A stretch of 44,193 bases of DNA from Chloroflexota bacterium (GTDB lineage Bacteria; Chloroflexota; Anaerolineae; Ardenticatenales; JAADHH01). The notes beneath the pieces were generated by a model. That model ran no database searches. It had not been told where the DNA came from and saw nothing but the letters and a program-made list of their open reading frames with translations. The stretch covers positions 1 to 44,193 of the forward strand of contig JAADHH010000079.1 in the NCBI GenBank assembly GCA_013151955.1. The letters are read 5' to 3'. The position numbers and the translations under genes were made by a program. Position 1 is the first letter of the stretch. Each line of letters begins with the position of its first letter. Shown piece after piece: positions 7,096 through 15,518 of the stretch.

Positions 7096-8336
7096 GCACC
7101 CCGAGGCGTTTCGGGCGTCGCCGGCCGATGTTGGACATCTTTGTGGGCAGACAGCCGATCTTCAACCGCCGGCTCAACGTGGTCGGCTACGAGCTACTAT
7201 TCCGTAAGTTCGGGGCCAGCGAAGCGAATGTCGTGGACGGTGACCTGGCCACATCCCAAGTGATCTTGAACACCTTCATGGAGATCGGCCTCGACCGGCT
7301 CGTAGGGGATGGCTTGGCGTTCATCAACCTCACGCGCCGATTTCTGATCGAGGAAAGCCGGCTCCCGGCCATGCCAGGCCGCGTGGTGCTGGAGGTGCTC
7401 GAAGACATCGAAGTAGATGAAGCGCTCGTCAAGGCACTGCGCAGATTGTCCAGGCAAGGGTACCAGATCGCGCTGGACGATGTGGTTCACCCGGAAGACG
7501 TCAGCCCGCTGTTGGAGATCGCCGACATCGTGAAAGTCGACCTTCTCGCTGTGGACCGAGATTGCCTGGAGGAGTATGTTGCTACCCTGCGCGCGTACAA
7601 CGTGCGGCTGCTGGCCGAGAAAGTCGAGACGTACGAGGACATAGAACTATGCCAGGACCTGGGGTTTGGCTACTTTCAGGGCTTTTTCCTCAGCCGGCCG
7701 AAGGTCGTGAGCGGGCGACGTATGCCGGCGTCGCGCCTGACAATCGTCCGGATGCTGGCCGAGTTGCAGAATCCCTACATCGAGTTTGGCGAACTGGAAG
7801 AGATCGTCCGGCAAGACGTTTCGCTCAGCTACAAGTTGCTGCGGCTGATCAACTCCGCTTTCTTTTCGTTACCCACCAAGATCACGACCATCCGTCAGGC
7901 ACTGACCTTACTGGGAATCGAACAGGTCCAGGCCTGGTTGAGCCTGCTCCTGCTCTCGAAAGTTGACGACAAACCGAGCGCCTTGATAACCACAGCAATG
8001 ACCAGAGCAAAGATGTGTGAGCTGCTGGCCACGGCCAGCAACGAACCTGCACCGGAGACGGACTTCATCGTGGGGTTGTTCTCCGTCCTGGACGCTTTGC
8101 TCGACCTCCCAATGGAAGAGATTGTCGCCACTTTGCCCCTTTCCAACGAGGTCACAGCCGCCTTGCTGAAATCCCAGGGCCACCTGGGAGCGGCCTTGAA
8201 CTGCGTGCGGGCCTACGAGCGGGGAGATTGGGACGCGGTTTCATATTCGTTACTCACACCCGAAGATATCCGGGATGCCTATCTGGAATCGCTCGACTGG
8301 ACAGCACAGGCCGGTGTGCTGCTGGAGGGGACGTAG
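7092..8336 (+). CDS. EAL-HDOD (YuxH-type) signalling protein with degenerate EAL domain
   Basis: The N-terminal half is an EAL-like domain and the C-terminal half an HDOD domain (from about YIEFGELEEIVRQD through LLRLINSAFF to TLLGIEQVQAWL), the architecture of YuxH-type proteins. Canonical cyclic-di-GMP phosphodiesterase residues are only partly kept. EAL reads ELL in GYELLFR, the DDFG loop reads DDVV, and AEGVE reads AEKVE, while KVD and FQGFFLSRP remain. It is therefore more likely a sensor or scaffold than an active enzyme. GTG 7092 gives 414 residues and has AGGGA eight bases upstream and the GTGA overlap; ATG 7083 and ATG 7128 are alternatives. The family often takes part in motility, biofilm or stress control. 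Confidence 0.87.
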   Translation: MSTPRRFGRRRPMLDIFVGRQPIFNRRLNVVGYELLFRKFGASEANVVDGDLATSQVILNTFMEIGLDRLVGDGLAFINLTRRFLIEESRLPAMPGRVVLEVLEDIEVDEALVKALRRLSRQGYQIALDDVVHPEDVSPLLEIADIVKVDLLAVDRDCLEEYVATLRAYNVRLLAEKVETYEDIELCQDLGFGYFQGFFLSRPKVVSGRRMPASRLTIVRMLAELQNPYIEFGELEEIVRQDVSLSYKLLRLINSAFFSLPTKITTIRQALTLLGIEQVQAWLSLLLLSKVDDKPSALITTAMTRAKMCELLATASNEPAPETDFIVGLFSVLDALLDLPMEEIVATLPLSNEVTAALLKSQGHLGAALNCVRAYERGDWDAVSYSLLTPEDIRDAYLESLDWTAQAGVLLEGT

Positions 8337-8412
8337 CCGGTGACCGGTGCGCCACCCACCGCTGAGCCGGAAGAATCACGAGAATGGACGGGTTTTCGAG
8401 CCTGTCCGAGAA

Positions 8413-8441
8413 TTGTCATTCGGCGATATCAATGCTACAAT
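8413..8441 (+). promoter_or_regulatory. Sigma-70 type promoter of the DUF4332 gene
   Basis: TTGTCA at 8413-8418 and TACAAT at 8436-8441 are separated by 17 bp. The predicted start near 8448 gives a leader of about 40 bases before the ATG at 8487. Confidence 0.75.
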
Positions 8442-8486
8442 ATACTTGGAAATCCATGAATCACTGATTTGAAAGGAGAACATCTA

Positions 8487-8891
8487 ATGGCCAAAATGAC
8501 TCATATCGAAGGAATAGGCGACGCCTACGCCGCCAAATTAGGAGAAGCAGGAATCGACACCCCACAAGCCCTGCTGGAACAAGGGGCAACGTCTCAGGGG
8601 CGAAAGGAACTGGCAGAGCAAACCGGAATTTCCGCGACCATGATTCTTCAATGGGTGAATCACGTTGATCTGTACCGGATCAAGGGTGTGGGCTCCGAAT
8701 ATGCAGATTTACTGGAGGCTGCGGGGGTAGACACAGTTGTCGAGTTGGCCCAGCGCAACCCAGAAAACCTTTACGAAACGCTGGTCAACGTGAACGGTGA
8801 AAAGAAATTGGTGAGGAACGTGCCGGCCCAGACTCAAGTGCAAGATTGGGTCACACAAGCAAAGAGCCTGCCACGGGTCATTCACTACTAG
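8487..8891 (+). CDS. DUF4332 helix-hairpin-helix protein
   Basis: The 134-residue protein carries two helix-hairpin-helix units, MTHIEGIGDAYAAKL near the start and LYRIKGVGSEYADLL near residue 61, as in DUF4332 proteins. Such motifs commonly bind DNA or RNA non-specifically, but the function of this family is not established. ATG 8487 follows GAAAGGAG with an 8-base spacer. No signal peptide is present. It has its own strong promoter and is followed by a small ORF. Confidence 0.85.
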   Translation: MAKMTHIEGIGDAYAAKLGEAGIDTPQALLEQGATSQGRKELAEQTGISATMILQWVNHVDLYRIKGVGSEYADLLEAAGVDTVVELAQRNPENLYETLVNVNGEKKLVRNVPAQTQVQDWVTQAKSLPRVIHY

Positions 8892-8912
8892 CAGTTTGTC
8901 GGAGAAAGAATC

Positions 8913-9053
8913 ATGGGACACAAGCGCCTAGGGCCGCTGGACACGGCTGTGCTCACCATGGAGGATGAAAACAACGTCGAGCGATGGAACACGCGCGCGG
9001 AGATCGAGCAGACGCTGCGCGACTTGCGGGACGGAACCTTCATCCAGCCGTAG
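8913..9053 (+). CDS. Small hypothetical protein (46 residues)
   Basis: ATG 8913 follows GGAGAAAG with about 6 bases between, 21 bp after the DUF4332 stop. The frame encodes a charged, helix-prone peptide (MEDENNVERW, then RAEIEQTLRDLRDGTF). It could be a real small protein co-transcribed with the DUF4332 gene or the remains of a longer one. No family is recognised. Confidence 0.45.
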   Translation: MGHKRLGPLDTAVLTMEDENNVERWNTRAEIEQTLRDLRDGTFIQP

Positions 9054-9205
9054 GCCGCCTAAGTCGCAGCGGGCCAGGGACTTGGCTCCGCGGTGGTCGC
9101 TCTAGGATTTGCACGCACCACCACCTCTGCCGAAGCCATTTAGGAATGCTTGGCAAAACCTCCGGCCAGTTTTGGCCAGTCTTCACCTTGTTTTTGCCGA
9201 TCCGT
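9054..9205. other. Intergenic stretch without a recognised gene
   Basis: No frame with a credible start, ribosome site or family resemblance is seen on either strand. It leads into the palindromic element at 9206. The stretch 9307-9513 beyond that element is likewise empty, holding only GC-rich fragments. Confidence 0.5.
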
Positions 9206-9298
9206 GTATCTTCTCAATAAAACGGGGTGGGGCGACCCAGAAGTTCGACTTTTGGTAAAAGTCGAACTTCTTCGCCCCGGAATATTGAGAAGATATAC
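9206..9298. mobile_element. MITE-like palindromic element, subfamily A, copy 1
   Basis: The element begins GTATCTTCTCAATA and ends TATTGAGAAGATATAC. It has a central perfect hairpin, AAGTTCGACTTTT-GGT-AAAAGTCGAACTT, flanked by GGGGTGGGGCG and CGCCCC arms. The direct repeat CGATCCGT lies at 9198-9205 and again at 9299-9306, as expected of an 8-bp target-site duplication. Two extra bases (TA) precede the final AC. It encodes no protein and would need a transposase supplied elsewhere. A second copy is at 32563-32669. Confidence 0.85.
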
Positions 9299-9513
9299 CG
9301 ATCCGTGGTCTAAAGAATGGGGCCAACCTCACGATTTACTCCACAAACGCCAGTGCGCTGCCACCCATGTATGGATGTAAGGTCATTCTGAGCCGAGGCC
9401 CTGCACTTCGCTCAGGGCAAACTCCACGGAAGCGCAGCATCCCGCAGCCCCGCCCCCGCCCCCACAAGGCGATGGTCCACACTTTTGCGGCAAGCCCTTG
9501 CGGCATGTCGAAG

Positions 9514-9542
9514 TTGCCATCAGAGCCATTTGACGGTATACT
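9514..9542 (+). promoter_or_regulatory. Sigma-70 type promoter of the exopolysaccharide operon
   Basis: TTGCCA at 9514-9519 and TATACT at 9537-9542 are separated by 17 bp. Transcription would start near 9549, about 50 bases before the first gene. Confidence 0.75.
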
Positions 9543-9599
9543 ATGCCTGACATCGCTTCGACGATGAAACCAAAATCTTTACGTTTCAGGAGGTAAGAG

Positions 9600-10793
9600 C
9601 TGCTTGATTCGCAACACATTCTCTGCTTTGCGCCTGGGCCGTGGCATGACTTGTGGCGTAACCGGCACCAGATTCTGTCTCGCCTGGCCCGCCAGAATCG
9701 GGTGTTGTATGTGGAACCCAGAAGCTACCTGCGCCCGACATGGCAGCAAGTAAGAAACGGCCAGTTTGATTGGAACGCTATTCGTCAACCGTGGTTGGAA
9801 TCCGTAGGCGCCAATCTCTGGGTACACCATACGCCAACGTGGGCCCCACGTACCGACCGGCAACCCCTGGGCTTCTTGACGCGCCTGATACGGACCACGG
9901 CTTTGCAGCGCACCATACACAAGATTCAGTTGCGACGACCCCTGCTGTGGCTATTCTTGCCGGATCAGGGAGATTTGATCGGACACTTTCGGGAGCGTTT
10001 GGTAATTTACCACATGGTGGATGAATACACGGGGTATAGCGGGGTGCGGGAATCCCTGAAACCGATCCTCAAACAAATGGAAATTGAGATCATACGCCGG
10101 GCAGATCTGGTCTTTGCTTCGTCACGGGCCCTGTATGAGGCCAAACGAAAGTACAATCCGCAAACGTTTCACATACCAAACGCCGTAGATTACGATTCTT
10201 TCGCTCAAGTGGCAGACTACGAGACGATACCGCCTGATGATCTTGCCGGCCTGCCCCGGCCGATCATTGGCTACGTGGGTTCTATCAATGACAAGCTCGA
10301 CCTTGACCTGATTCGATCTGTGGCCGAACGATGGGCGAATGGCTCGGTCGTCCTGGTCGGAACGGTGCAATCACACGACTCTGCCGGGCTGGCTGCCTTG
10401 CAGTCACAGACCAACGTTTATTTCTTGGGGCGAAAGCCGGTCGAGCAGGTCCCGCACTACATGAAAGCTTGCGACATCTGCTTGTTGCCGTACCGCACGA
10501 ACGAATGGACGAAACATATCGATGCGCTGAAACTTTATGAATATCTGGCCTGTGGCAAGCCGGTAGTCTCCGTGGACTTGCCCACTGTGCAACCATTCGC
10601 AGACCTTGTGTACGTGGCCACCGGCCGGCAATCTTTCTTGCAAGCCACAGAGGAGGCGTGGGAGACAGATACGCCGGCCCTGGCTGGCCGGCGCAGAGAA
10701 AGAGTCAAAACCGAAACGTGGGACCGGCGTGTCAGCCTGCTATCGGAGCACATCACAGCAGCTCTCGCTCGCCGGGAGGGAGTGTCATCGTGA
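9600..10793 (+). CDS. Glycosyltransferase (GT4-like) with probable CTG start
   Basis: The 397-residue protein resembles bacterial glycosyltransferases of the GT4/GT-B type that add sugars to a lipid-linked polysaccharide. It has the opening HILCFAPGPWHDLWRNRHQ, a nucleotide-sugar domain with IIGYVGSINDKLD, DICLLPYRTNEWTKHIDALK and KLYEYLACGKPVVSVDLP. The conserved N-terminus requires reading from before the first ordinary start codon in frame (TTG 9651). An in-frame TAA at 9594 limits the start to a CTG at 9600, placed 6 bases after a perfect AGGAGG (9588-9593). The stop overlaps the next start as GTGA. It is the first gene of the cluster. Confidence 0.85.
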   Translation: MLDSQHILCFAPGPWHDLWRNRHQILSRLARQNRVLYVEPRSYLRPTWQQVRNGQFDWNAIRQPWLESVGANLWVHHTPTWAPRTDRQPLGFLTRLIRTTALQRTIHKIQLRRPLLWLFLPDQGDLIGHFRERLVIYHMVDEYTGYSGVRESLKPILKQMEIEIIRRADLVFASSRALYEAKRKYNPQTFHIPNAVDYDSFAQVADYETIPPDDLAGLPRPIIGYVGSINDKLDLDLIRSVAERWANGSVVLVGTVQSHDSAGLAALQSQTNVYFLGRKPVEQVPHYMKACDICLLPYRTNEWTKHIDALKLYEYLACGKPVVSVDLPTVQPFADLVYVATGRQSFLQATEEAWETDTPALAGRRRERVKTETWDRRVSLLSEHITAALARREGVSS

Positions 10794-11650
10794 GTTTTGG
10801 CTCTTGCCTCGGGCAACGTAAAATCGTCGCCCAGATGTTGGCCCATAGCCAGGCCCAGCAACGGCTGAGCCCGCTGGCCCAACAACTGGCCGGTCAATAT
10901 GGGCATTGGATGGTACGCCTTTGCGGATACCCCCTCGCCGTGGGCATCCGTCAGCGGGCACGGGCCGTGCTGCAAATGCTCGACCCGCAACCGGGGGAAC
11001 GAATCCTCGATGTGGGCTGTGGGATCGGGTACTACGTCTTCGAGCTGGCGACGCGATTTCGGTGCAAGGCATACGGCATCGACCTGGACGCGGAGGATGT
11101 CCGTCTTGCGGGCCGGATGAAGAAGGACCTGGAAACGGACGGGGCACAGTTTGGCGTGGCCGAAGGCGGGGCACTCCCTTTTGCGACGGGCCTCTTCGAC
11201 AAGGTGCTCTGTAGCGAGGTCATCGAACACGTGCCGGATGATGTGCGCTTTCTGGGTGAATTGGGGCGCGTTCTGCGCTCCGGAGGAACGCTGGTCATCA
11301 CGACACCGTGGGCCAGGGAAATGACCGAATACGACGCAGTCGACATGACCATTCACTATGCCGGTCTCATGCAAGGCAAAACCAATCTGGAACAAGAACG
11401 CGCCGCGCACCACGGCCATGTACGCAATGGCTACACCGTGCAAGCGTTGCGAGAACGGCTGGCACAAAGCGGTCTCACCATGACCGGTCACCGTCAGATA
11501 TTGAAACGATACAGCAACTGGGGAATCCGCCTGGGTATGGCTGCATTCCCCCTGGGCTATTCCGTCGCTATGCTCGACAACTTTTTGCCGGAGGAGGGTT
11601 CCTGTCTGGTCTGCACCTCTAGGAAGAACAAGTTTGGAAAAGGGAGCTGA
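10790..11650 (+). CDS. Class I SAM-dependent methyltransferase
   Basis: The 286-residue protein has the Rossmann motif ILDVGCGIGYY, an acidic ribose-binding residue in AYGIDLDAEDV, and a later motif LCSEVIEHVPDDVRFLGELGRVLRSGG typical of small-molecule or sugar methyltransferases. It probably methylates a sugar or lipid carrier of the polysaccharide made by this operon; the acceptor is unknown. GTG 10790 follows GGGAGGG with a 9-base spacer and overlaps the previous stop. The next gene starts 9 bases after its stop. Confidence 0.87.
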   Translation: MSFGSCLGQRKIVAQMLAHSQAQQRLSPLAQQLAGQYGHWMVRLCGYPLAVGIRQRARAVLQMLDPQPGERILDVGCGIGYYVFELATRFRCKAYGIDLDAEDVRLAGRMKKDLETDGAQFGVAEGGALPFATGLFDKVLCSEVIEHVPDDVRFLGELGRVLRSGGTLVITTPWAREMTEYDAVDMTIHYAGLMQGKTNLEQERAAHHGHVRNGYTVQALRERLAQSGLTMTGHRQILKRYSNWGIRLGMAAFPLGYSVAMLDNFLPEEGSCLVCTSRKNKFGKGS

Positions 11651-11659
11651 ACGAGAACT

Positions 11660-12847
11660 ATGGAAAACAATGAATTTCTCATCTACCTGCAAATCATCCG
11701 ACGCCGCTGGTGGCTCATTGCGCTGCTATTTGTGACTACGATGGCCGTGATCTTTCTGACATCGTTTACCTCCAAACCGGTGTACCAGGGCAAGGTCCGT
11801 TTACAGGTGATTGCCTCGGAGCCTGGCGAGGTTTCTCTCTTTTCGCAAGTGCGCAGCAGTCTCTCGCAGGATCAGATTCGTACCGCCCAAGAAGAATTCC
11901 GTTCGGCATTGTTCAGCGGCACCGTGGCGTGGCAAACCATCGCGGAACTGAACCTTAGTATCGGTGCCGCGGACCTGTTGGACCACCTGAATTTCAAAGT
12001 CGATGCCGATTTTCTCAACGTCACCTATTCGGCAGACAACCCTCAGGAAGCGGAGCAAATCATTACCGAACAGGTGAAAAACGCCCTCAATTACCATCGT
12101 CAGTTGCAGGCACAACCGGCCACCGTATTGAGAGAATTCATTTCTACTGAACTTGACGCGGAGGAGAAACGCCTTTCGAGCGCCCGTCAGGATTTGCTGA
12201 ACTTTAAGCTGGCCAACAACCTGGATGATCTGGATCGGGAGATAGCGGCCTACCAGGATGAAATCCGATCCTTGCAATTGGAGCGGGACCGTGTGAAGAC
12301 CAGTATCCAGTCCGAACATGCAACGGCACAAATTTATAGCGCCGAAAAGGAGAAAGCGGTGAAAGCCGCCCAGAAAGCCGATGATCGCAAAGCAACGACA
12401 ACACGCGATTATTACGTCGGGGCGGCAAGAAGTTTCGGGCAACAGGCCCTCAATGCGCAGGTGAAGGAAAGCGCAGCCAAAGTCCAACAAGATGACCTCG
12501 AAGCCATGATCGCTCGTCGCGAATCGACGCTTTCCTCCCTGATCAGCTTGAAATCCCAAGCAACCATACTCAAGGAGAAGGTCAACGAGTTGGCCGGCAA
12601 CCGCAATTTCCTCTTGGCCAAGCTCAACGAATCGCGATTGAAGGAAGACCAGGCCTTGAAAGCGGGCTTCATCCGGGTCATCGAGCCTGCGCGGCAGCCA
12701 GACCGGCCGGCGCCATCACAGCTCCCCAAGATCAGCTTGATCGGCGCGATCACCAGTCTCTTGGCCGGTATCATCCTATCTTTCTTGCTGGAATTTTTCG
12801 AAGTATTGGGACGAGAGGCCCGTTGGAGGCAGGAAACACCGGAATGA
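11660..12847 (+). CDS. Wzz-type polysaccharide co-polymerase (chain-length determinant)
   Basis: The 395-residue protein has an N-terminal membrane helix (about residues 14-34, WLIALLFVTTMAVIFLTS), a long external coiled-coil region rich in Gln/Glu/Lys, a proline-rich segment (PARQPDRPAPSQLPK) and a second helix near the C-terminus (LIGAITSLLAGIILSFLLEF). This is the Wzz layout. It sets polymer length with the Wzy polymerase at the membrane. No tyrosine-kinase domain is fused and none is adjacent. The start has only a weak site. Its stop overlaps the next ATG as ATGA. Confidence 0.88.
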   Translation: MENNEFLIYLQIIRRRWWLIALLFVTTMAVIFLTSFTSKPVYQGKVRLQVIASEPGEVSLFSQVRSSLSQDQIRTAQEEFRSALFSGTVAWQTIAELNLSIGAADLLDHLNFKVDADFLNVTYSADNPQEAEQIITEQVKNALNYHRQLQAQPATVLREFISTELDAEEKRLSSARQDLLNFKLANNLDDLDREIAAYQDEIRSLQLERDRVKTSIQSEHATAQIYSAEKEKAVKAAQKADDRKATTTRDYYVGAARSFGQQALNAQVKESAAKVQQDDLEAMIARRESTLSSLISLKSQATILKEKVNELAGNRNFLLAKLNESRLKEDQALKAGFIRVIEPARQPDRPAPSQLPKISLIGAITSLLAGIILSFLLEFFEVLGREARWRQETPE

Positions 12848-14082
12848 CCCAGAATCCCAAACGCATTCTTTACGTGGACACAGCGCGAAGCGTTGGCGGT
12901 TCCGTCGTCAGCCTGTACCACCTGCTTCGACGGCTGGATAGAACGCGATTCACACCGCTCGTCTTGTCCAGCCGCGACCATGCCTACATCCCCAAGCTCC
13001 GCGCATTAGGCGCAGAGGTGATCATCCTGGCCGACGAAACGCCCGCAGCGCAGACAAATGTGCATTGGTCGGACGGTATCCGCCGGGCCCCGCTGCTCTC
13101 CGAAATGCCGGGCAGCGGGGCGGGCAAGTGGCTCTACCACCTGGCCGGCTTCTGGATCAAGCGATTGCCCGCTCTCGTGCAAGAGGCCCTGGCGGTGCGC
13201 CGCATCATCCGCGCGCACCAGATCGATCTGGTCCATTGCAACGTGCGGGTCGGCACAGACCGGGCCGGCATCCTGGGGAGTTGGCTGGCCGGCGTGCCCT
13301 GTGTGTGCCATGTGCGCGACTACGACCGCTTCTACCTCCTGGACCACCTGCTGGCGCGGGGCGTCAGCCGGTTCATTTACATCTCACAGGCCATCGCCCG
13401 CCAACATTGGGCCCAGGGCATACCGAACCGGAAGGGCCGCGTCATCTACAATGGCGTGGAACTCAGCCAGTTTCAAAAGCCGCAAGACCGCGCCACCATC
13501 CGCCAGCGGCTGGGCCTGTCGGTGACCGACCAAGTCGTAGGCGTGGTCGGTCGCCTGGAAGCGTGGAAGGGCCAACACTATTTCCTACAAGCCCTCGCCG
13601 AAGCTGTGGCGCAGCTCCCGAATTGCCGGGGCCTCATCGTGGGAGATGCCGAGCCGTATAGCCTGGAATATCGAGAGTACCTTTTGTCTCTCACCCAAGA
13701 ACTAAAGCTGGGAGATCGCGTTCAATTTACGGGATTTCAGAACAATATCTCCGAAATACTGGCCGCTTTGGACATCCTGGTCAGTTCGTCTGCCGTCGGG
13801 GAACCGTTTGGTCGCACGATCGTGGAGGGCATGGCCGCCGGCGTGCCGGTCATCGCCACAGCCGCCGGCGCAGTGCCCGAAATCGTGGAAGATGGCGTGA
13901 CCGGCCTGCTCGTTCCGCCACGAGACGCCAAGAGCCTCGGCCAGGCCATCGTCTCTTTGTTGGCGAACGGCCACGACACAGAGCAAATGGGGCGTCTGGC
14001 GCGCGCGCGTGTTGCAGAACGATTCACATCGGAACGGACTGCTGCGGCCGTGCAGACCGTTTATGAGGAGTTGTTATGTTAG
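12844..14082 (+). CDS. Glycosyltransferase family 4
   Basis: The 412-residue GT-B enzyme begins KRILYVDTARSVGGSVVSLYHL (acceptor domain). The donor domain shows VGVVGRLEAWKGQHYFLQAL and the EPFGRTIVEGMAAGVPVIA segment, which carries the EX7E-type motif of retaining GT4 enzymes. It likely adds one sugar of the repeat unit from a nucleotide-sugar donor on the cytoplasmic face. ATG 12844 overlaps the wzz stop; the reading frame could also open at a TTG at 12823. Its stop overlaps the next gene by 7 bases. Confidence 0.9.
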   Translation: MTQNPKRILYVDTARSVGGSVVSLYHLLRRLDRTRFTPLVLSSRDHAYIPKLRALGAEVIILADETPAAQTNVHWSDGIRRAPLLSEMPGSGAGKWLYHLAGFWIKRLPALVQEALAVRRIIRAHQIDLVHCNVRVGTDRAGILGSWLAGVPCVCHVRDYDRFYLLDHLLARGVSRFIYISQAIARQHWAQGIPNRKGRVIYNGVELSQFQKPQDRATIRQRLGLSVTDQVVGVVGRLEAWKGQHYFLQALAEAVAQLPNCRGLIVGDAEPYSLEYREYLLSLTQELKLGDRVQFTGFQNNISEILAALDILVSSSAVGEPFGRTIVEGMAAGVPVIATAAGAVPEIVEDGVTGLLVPPRDAKSLGQAIVSLLANGHDTEQMGRLARARVAERFTSERTAAAVQTVYEELLC

Positions 14083-15518
14083 CGCGACGCTCCCTCTCCC
14101 CGCAAAACCTGTTCAAATGGGTGACCACCCTTGGTTTGACCGCCTTGGCTCTTGCCGGCGGAATCGGTTTGGGGCGCACCGTGCTCAACCCAAAAACCTG
14201 GCCGTTTGCCATCACCGGTACGGGCATCGCCACGGTCTTGCTTCTGGTGTTCGCCAATCCGCTGCACGGGTTCCTCCTGTGGCTTATCCTCTCCCCCTTC
14301 TCCCGTTTCATCTACCTGGACATCGACATGGGGAAAGGTATACCCGATCTCACTTTGACCCGTTTGGTAGGAGGCATCTTGTTCGCGTTCCTCCTGGCCA
14401 AGATTGCGGCCAGGCGACGGCAAATGACCCCCATTATCCGGGTCGATGTCCTCATGTTCTTGGCCGCAGTGACGTTGGCCATTTCGATCCCTCCCTATTG
14501 GCGCGGTCCAAAAGCCGGTTTGACCCTTTTCACCGACGGGTTTCTCGTACCCTTTTTCGTCTATTTCATCACCAAAAACCTGATCACGGATCGTCGCTCG
14601 CTTACGCAAGTTGTGGGTGCATTGCTCATCACCGGCACCCTGCTCGCTGTCGTCGCCATTCATGAACAATTAACGGGCCAGGTACTCTTTGTGCCCAGCG
14701 ACCGGAGTTTCTATTACACACGCAGCTTGCACCGCCTGGTGGGTGTGTTGGGCAACCCGGCCTTCTTTGGCACGACCTTTGCCATGATCATCCCCTTCTT
14801 GTCATGGGGGATGTTGGAAATCAAATCCAGAGTACGCTGGTTCTTTGCCGGTGGCGTGGCCCTCCTGATTCTGGGGACGTATTTCACCTACAATCGGGCA
14901 AGCTACCTGGGCCTCATCGTTGCGCTGCTGATCATGGCCGCCTATTACCCCCGGTTCCGGAAACCGTTCATCCCGGCCTCTTTGGGGGCGGCACTGCTCC
15001 TGGTCATACGCTGGGAACAGGTGATCAGCAGCTCCGTGGTCACCGAACGATTGGACGCGGCGCGGCCTATTTTGTATCGCCTGGGGGTGTTCAATTCTGT
15101 GGGGCAGATTGTCAGGAAGTCCCCCTGGTTCGGACGCGGGTTCGACAATTTCTGGCCGCTGTATGAGCGTGAGGTGCTCCATCATTTGAGCATGGGGTAC
15201 GCTCCGCTCCAGCCCCACAATACGTTCCTATGGGTATTGGTTTCCGGGGGGATTTTGGCGCTGGCCCCCTTCGCGGCCATGTACGTGGCGATGGTCTGGC
15301 AAAGCGGAAAACTCTACCGCAGCGCTCCGCGCGCATCCTCTGCCCGGATGGCCGTCGTGGCCTGCTGGGCGGCGATGGGAGCCTACTTTGTCCAGGCCAT
15401 GGTGGCAGACGTAGCCTATTTCTTCTATCCGAATATCATTTTCTATACGATTGTGGGAGCAATTTTCGGCTATGGCCTGACCGGCTGGAAGGAAGAGAAG
15501 GACAAAGAGCATCCGTGA
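14076..15518 (+). CDS. O-antigen ligase/polymerase (Wzy-like) membrane protein, first copy
   Basis: The 480-residue protein has about ten to twelve hydrophobic segments. A Wzy_C-type motif around TYFTYNRASYLGLIVALL is followed by a large loop with SPWFGRGFDNFWPLYE and PLQPHNTFLWVLVSGG, which includes the His and Arg residues typical of O-antigen ligases and polymerases. It probably joins undecaprenyl-linked repeats into polymer. ATG 14076 is preceded by GAGGAG. Its stop overlaps the next GTG as GTGA. Confidence 0.87.
   Translation: MLARRSLSPQNLFKWVTTLGLTALALAGGIGLGRTVLNPKTWPFAITGTGIATVLLLVFANPLHGFLLWLILSPFSRFIYLDIDMGKGIPDLTLTRLVGGILFAFLLAKIAARRRQMTPIIRVDVLMFLAAVTLAISIPPYWRGPKAGLTLFTDGFLVPFFVYFITKNLITDRRSLTQVVGALLITGTLLAVVAIHEQLTGQVLFVPSDRSFYYTRSLHRLVGVLGNPAFFGTTFAMIIPFLSWGMLEIKSRVRWFFAGGVALLILGTYFTYNRASYLGLIVALLIMAAYYPRFRKPFIPASLGAALLLVIRWEQVISSSVVTERLDAARPILYRLGVFNSVGQIVRKSPWFGRGFDNFWPLYEREVLHHLSMGYAPLQPHNTFLWVLVSGGILALAPFAAMYVAMVWQSGKLYRSAPRASSARMAVVACWAAMGAYFVQAMVADVAYFFYPNIIFYTIVGAIFGYGLTGWKEEKDKEHP

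Noticed and set aside
15230-15514. N-terminal extension of the third glycosyltransferase
   Set aside because: It overlaps the membrane protein gene in another frame; the family N-terminus starts at GTG 15515.
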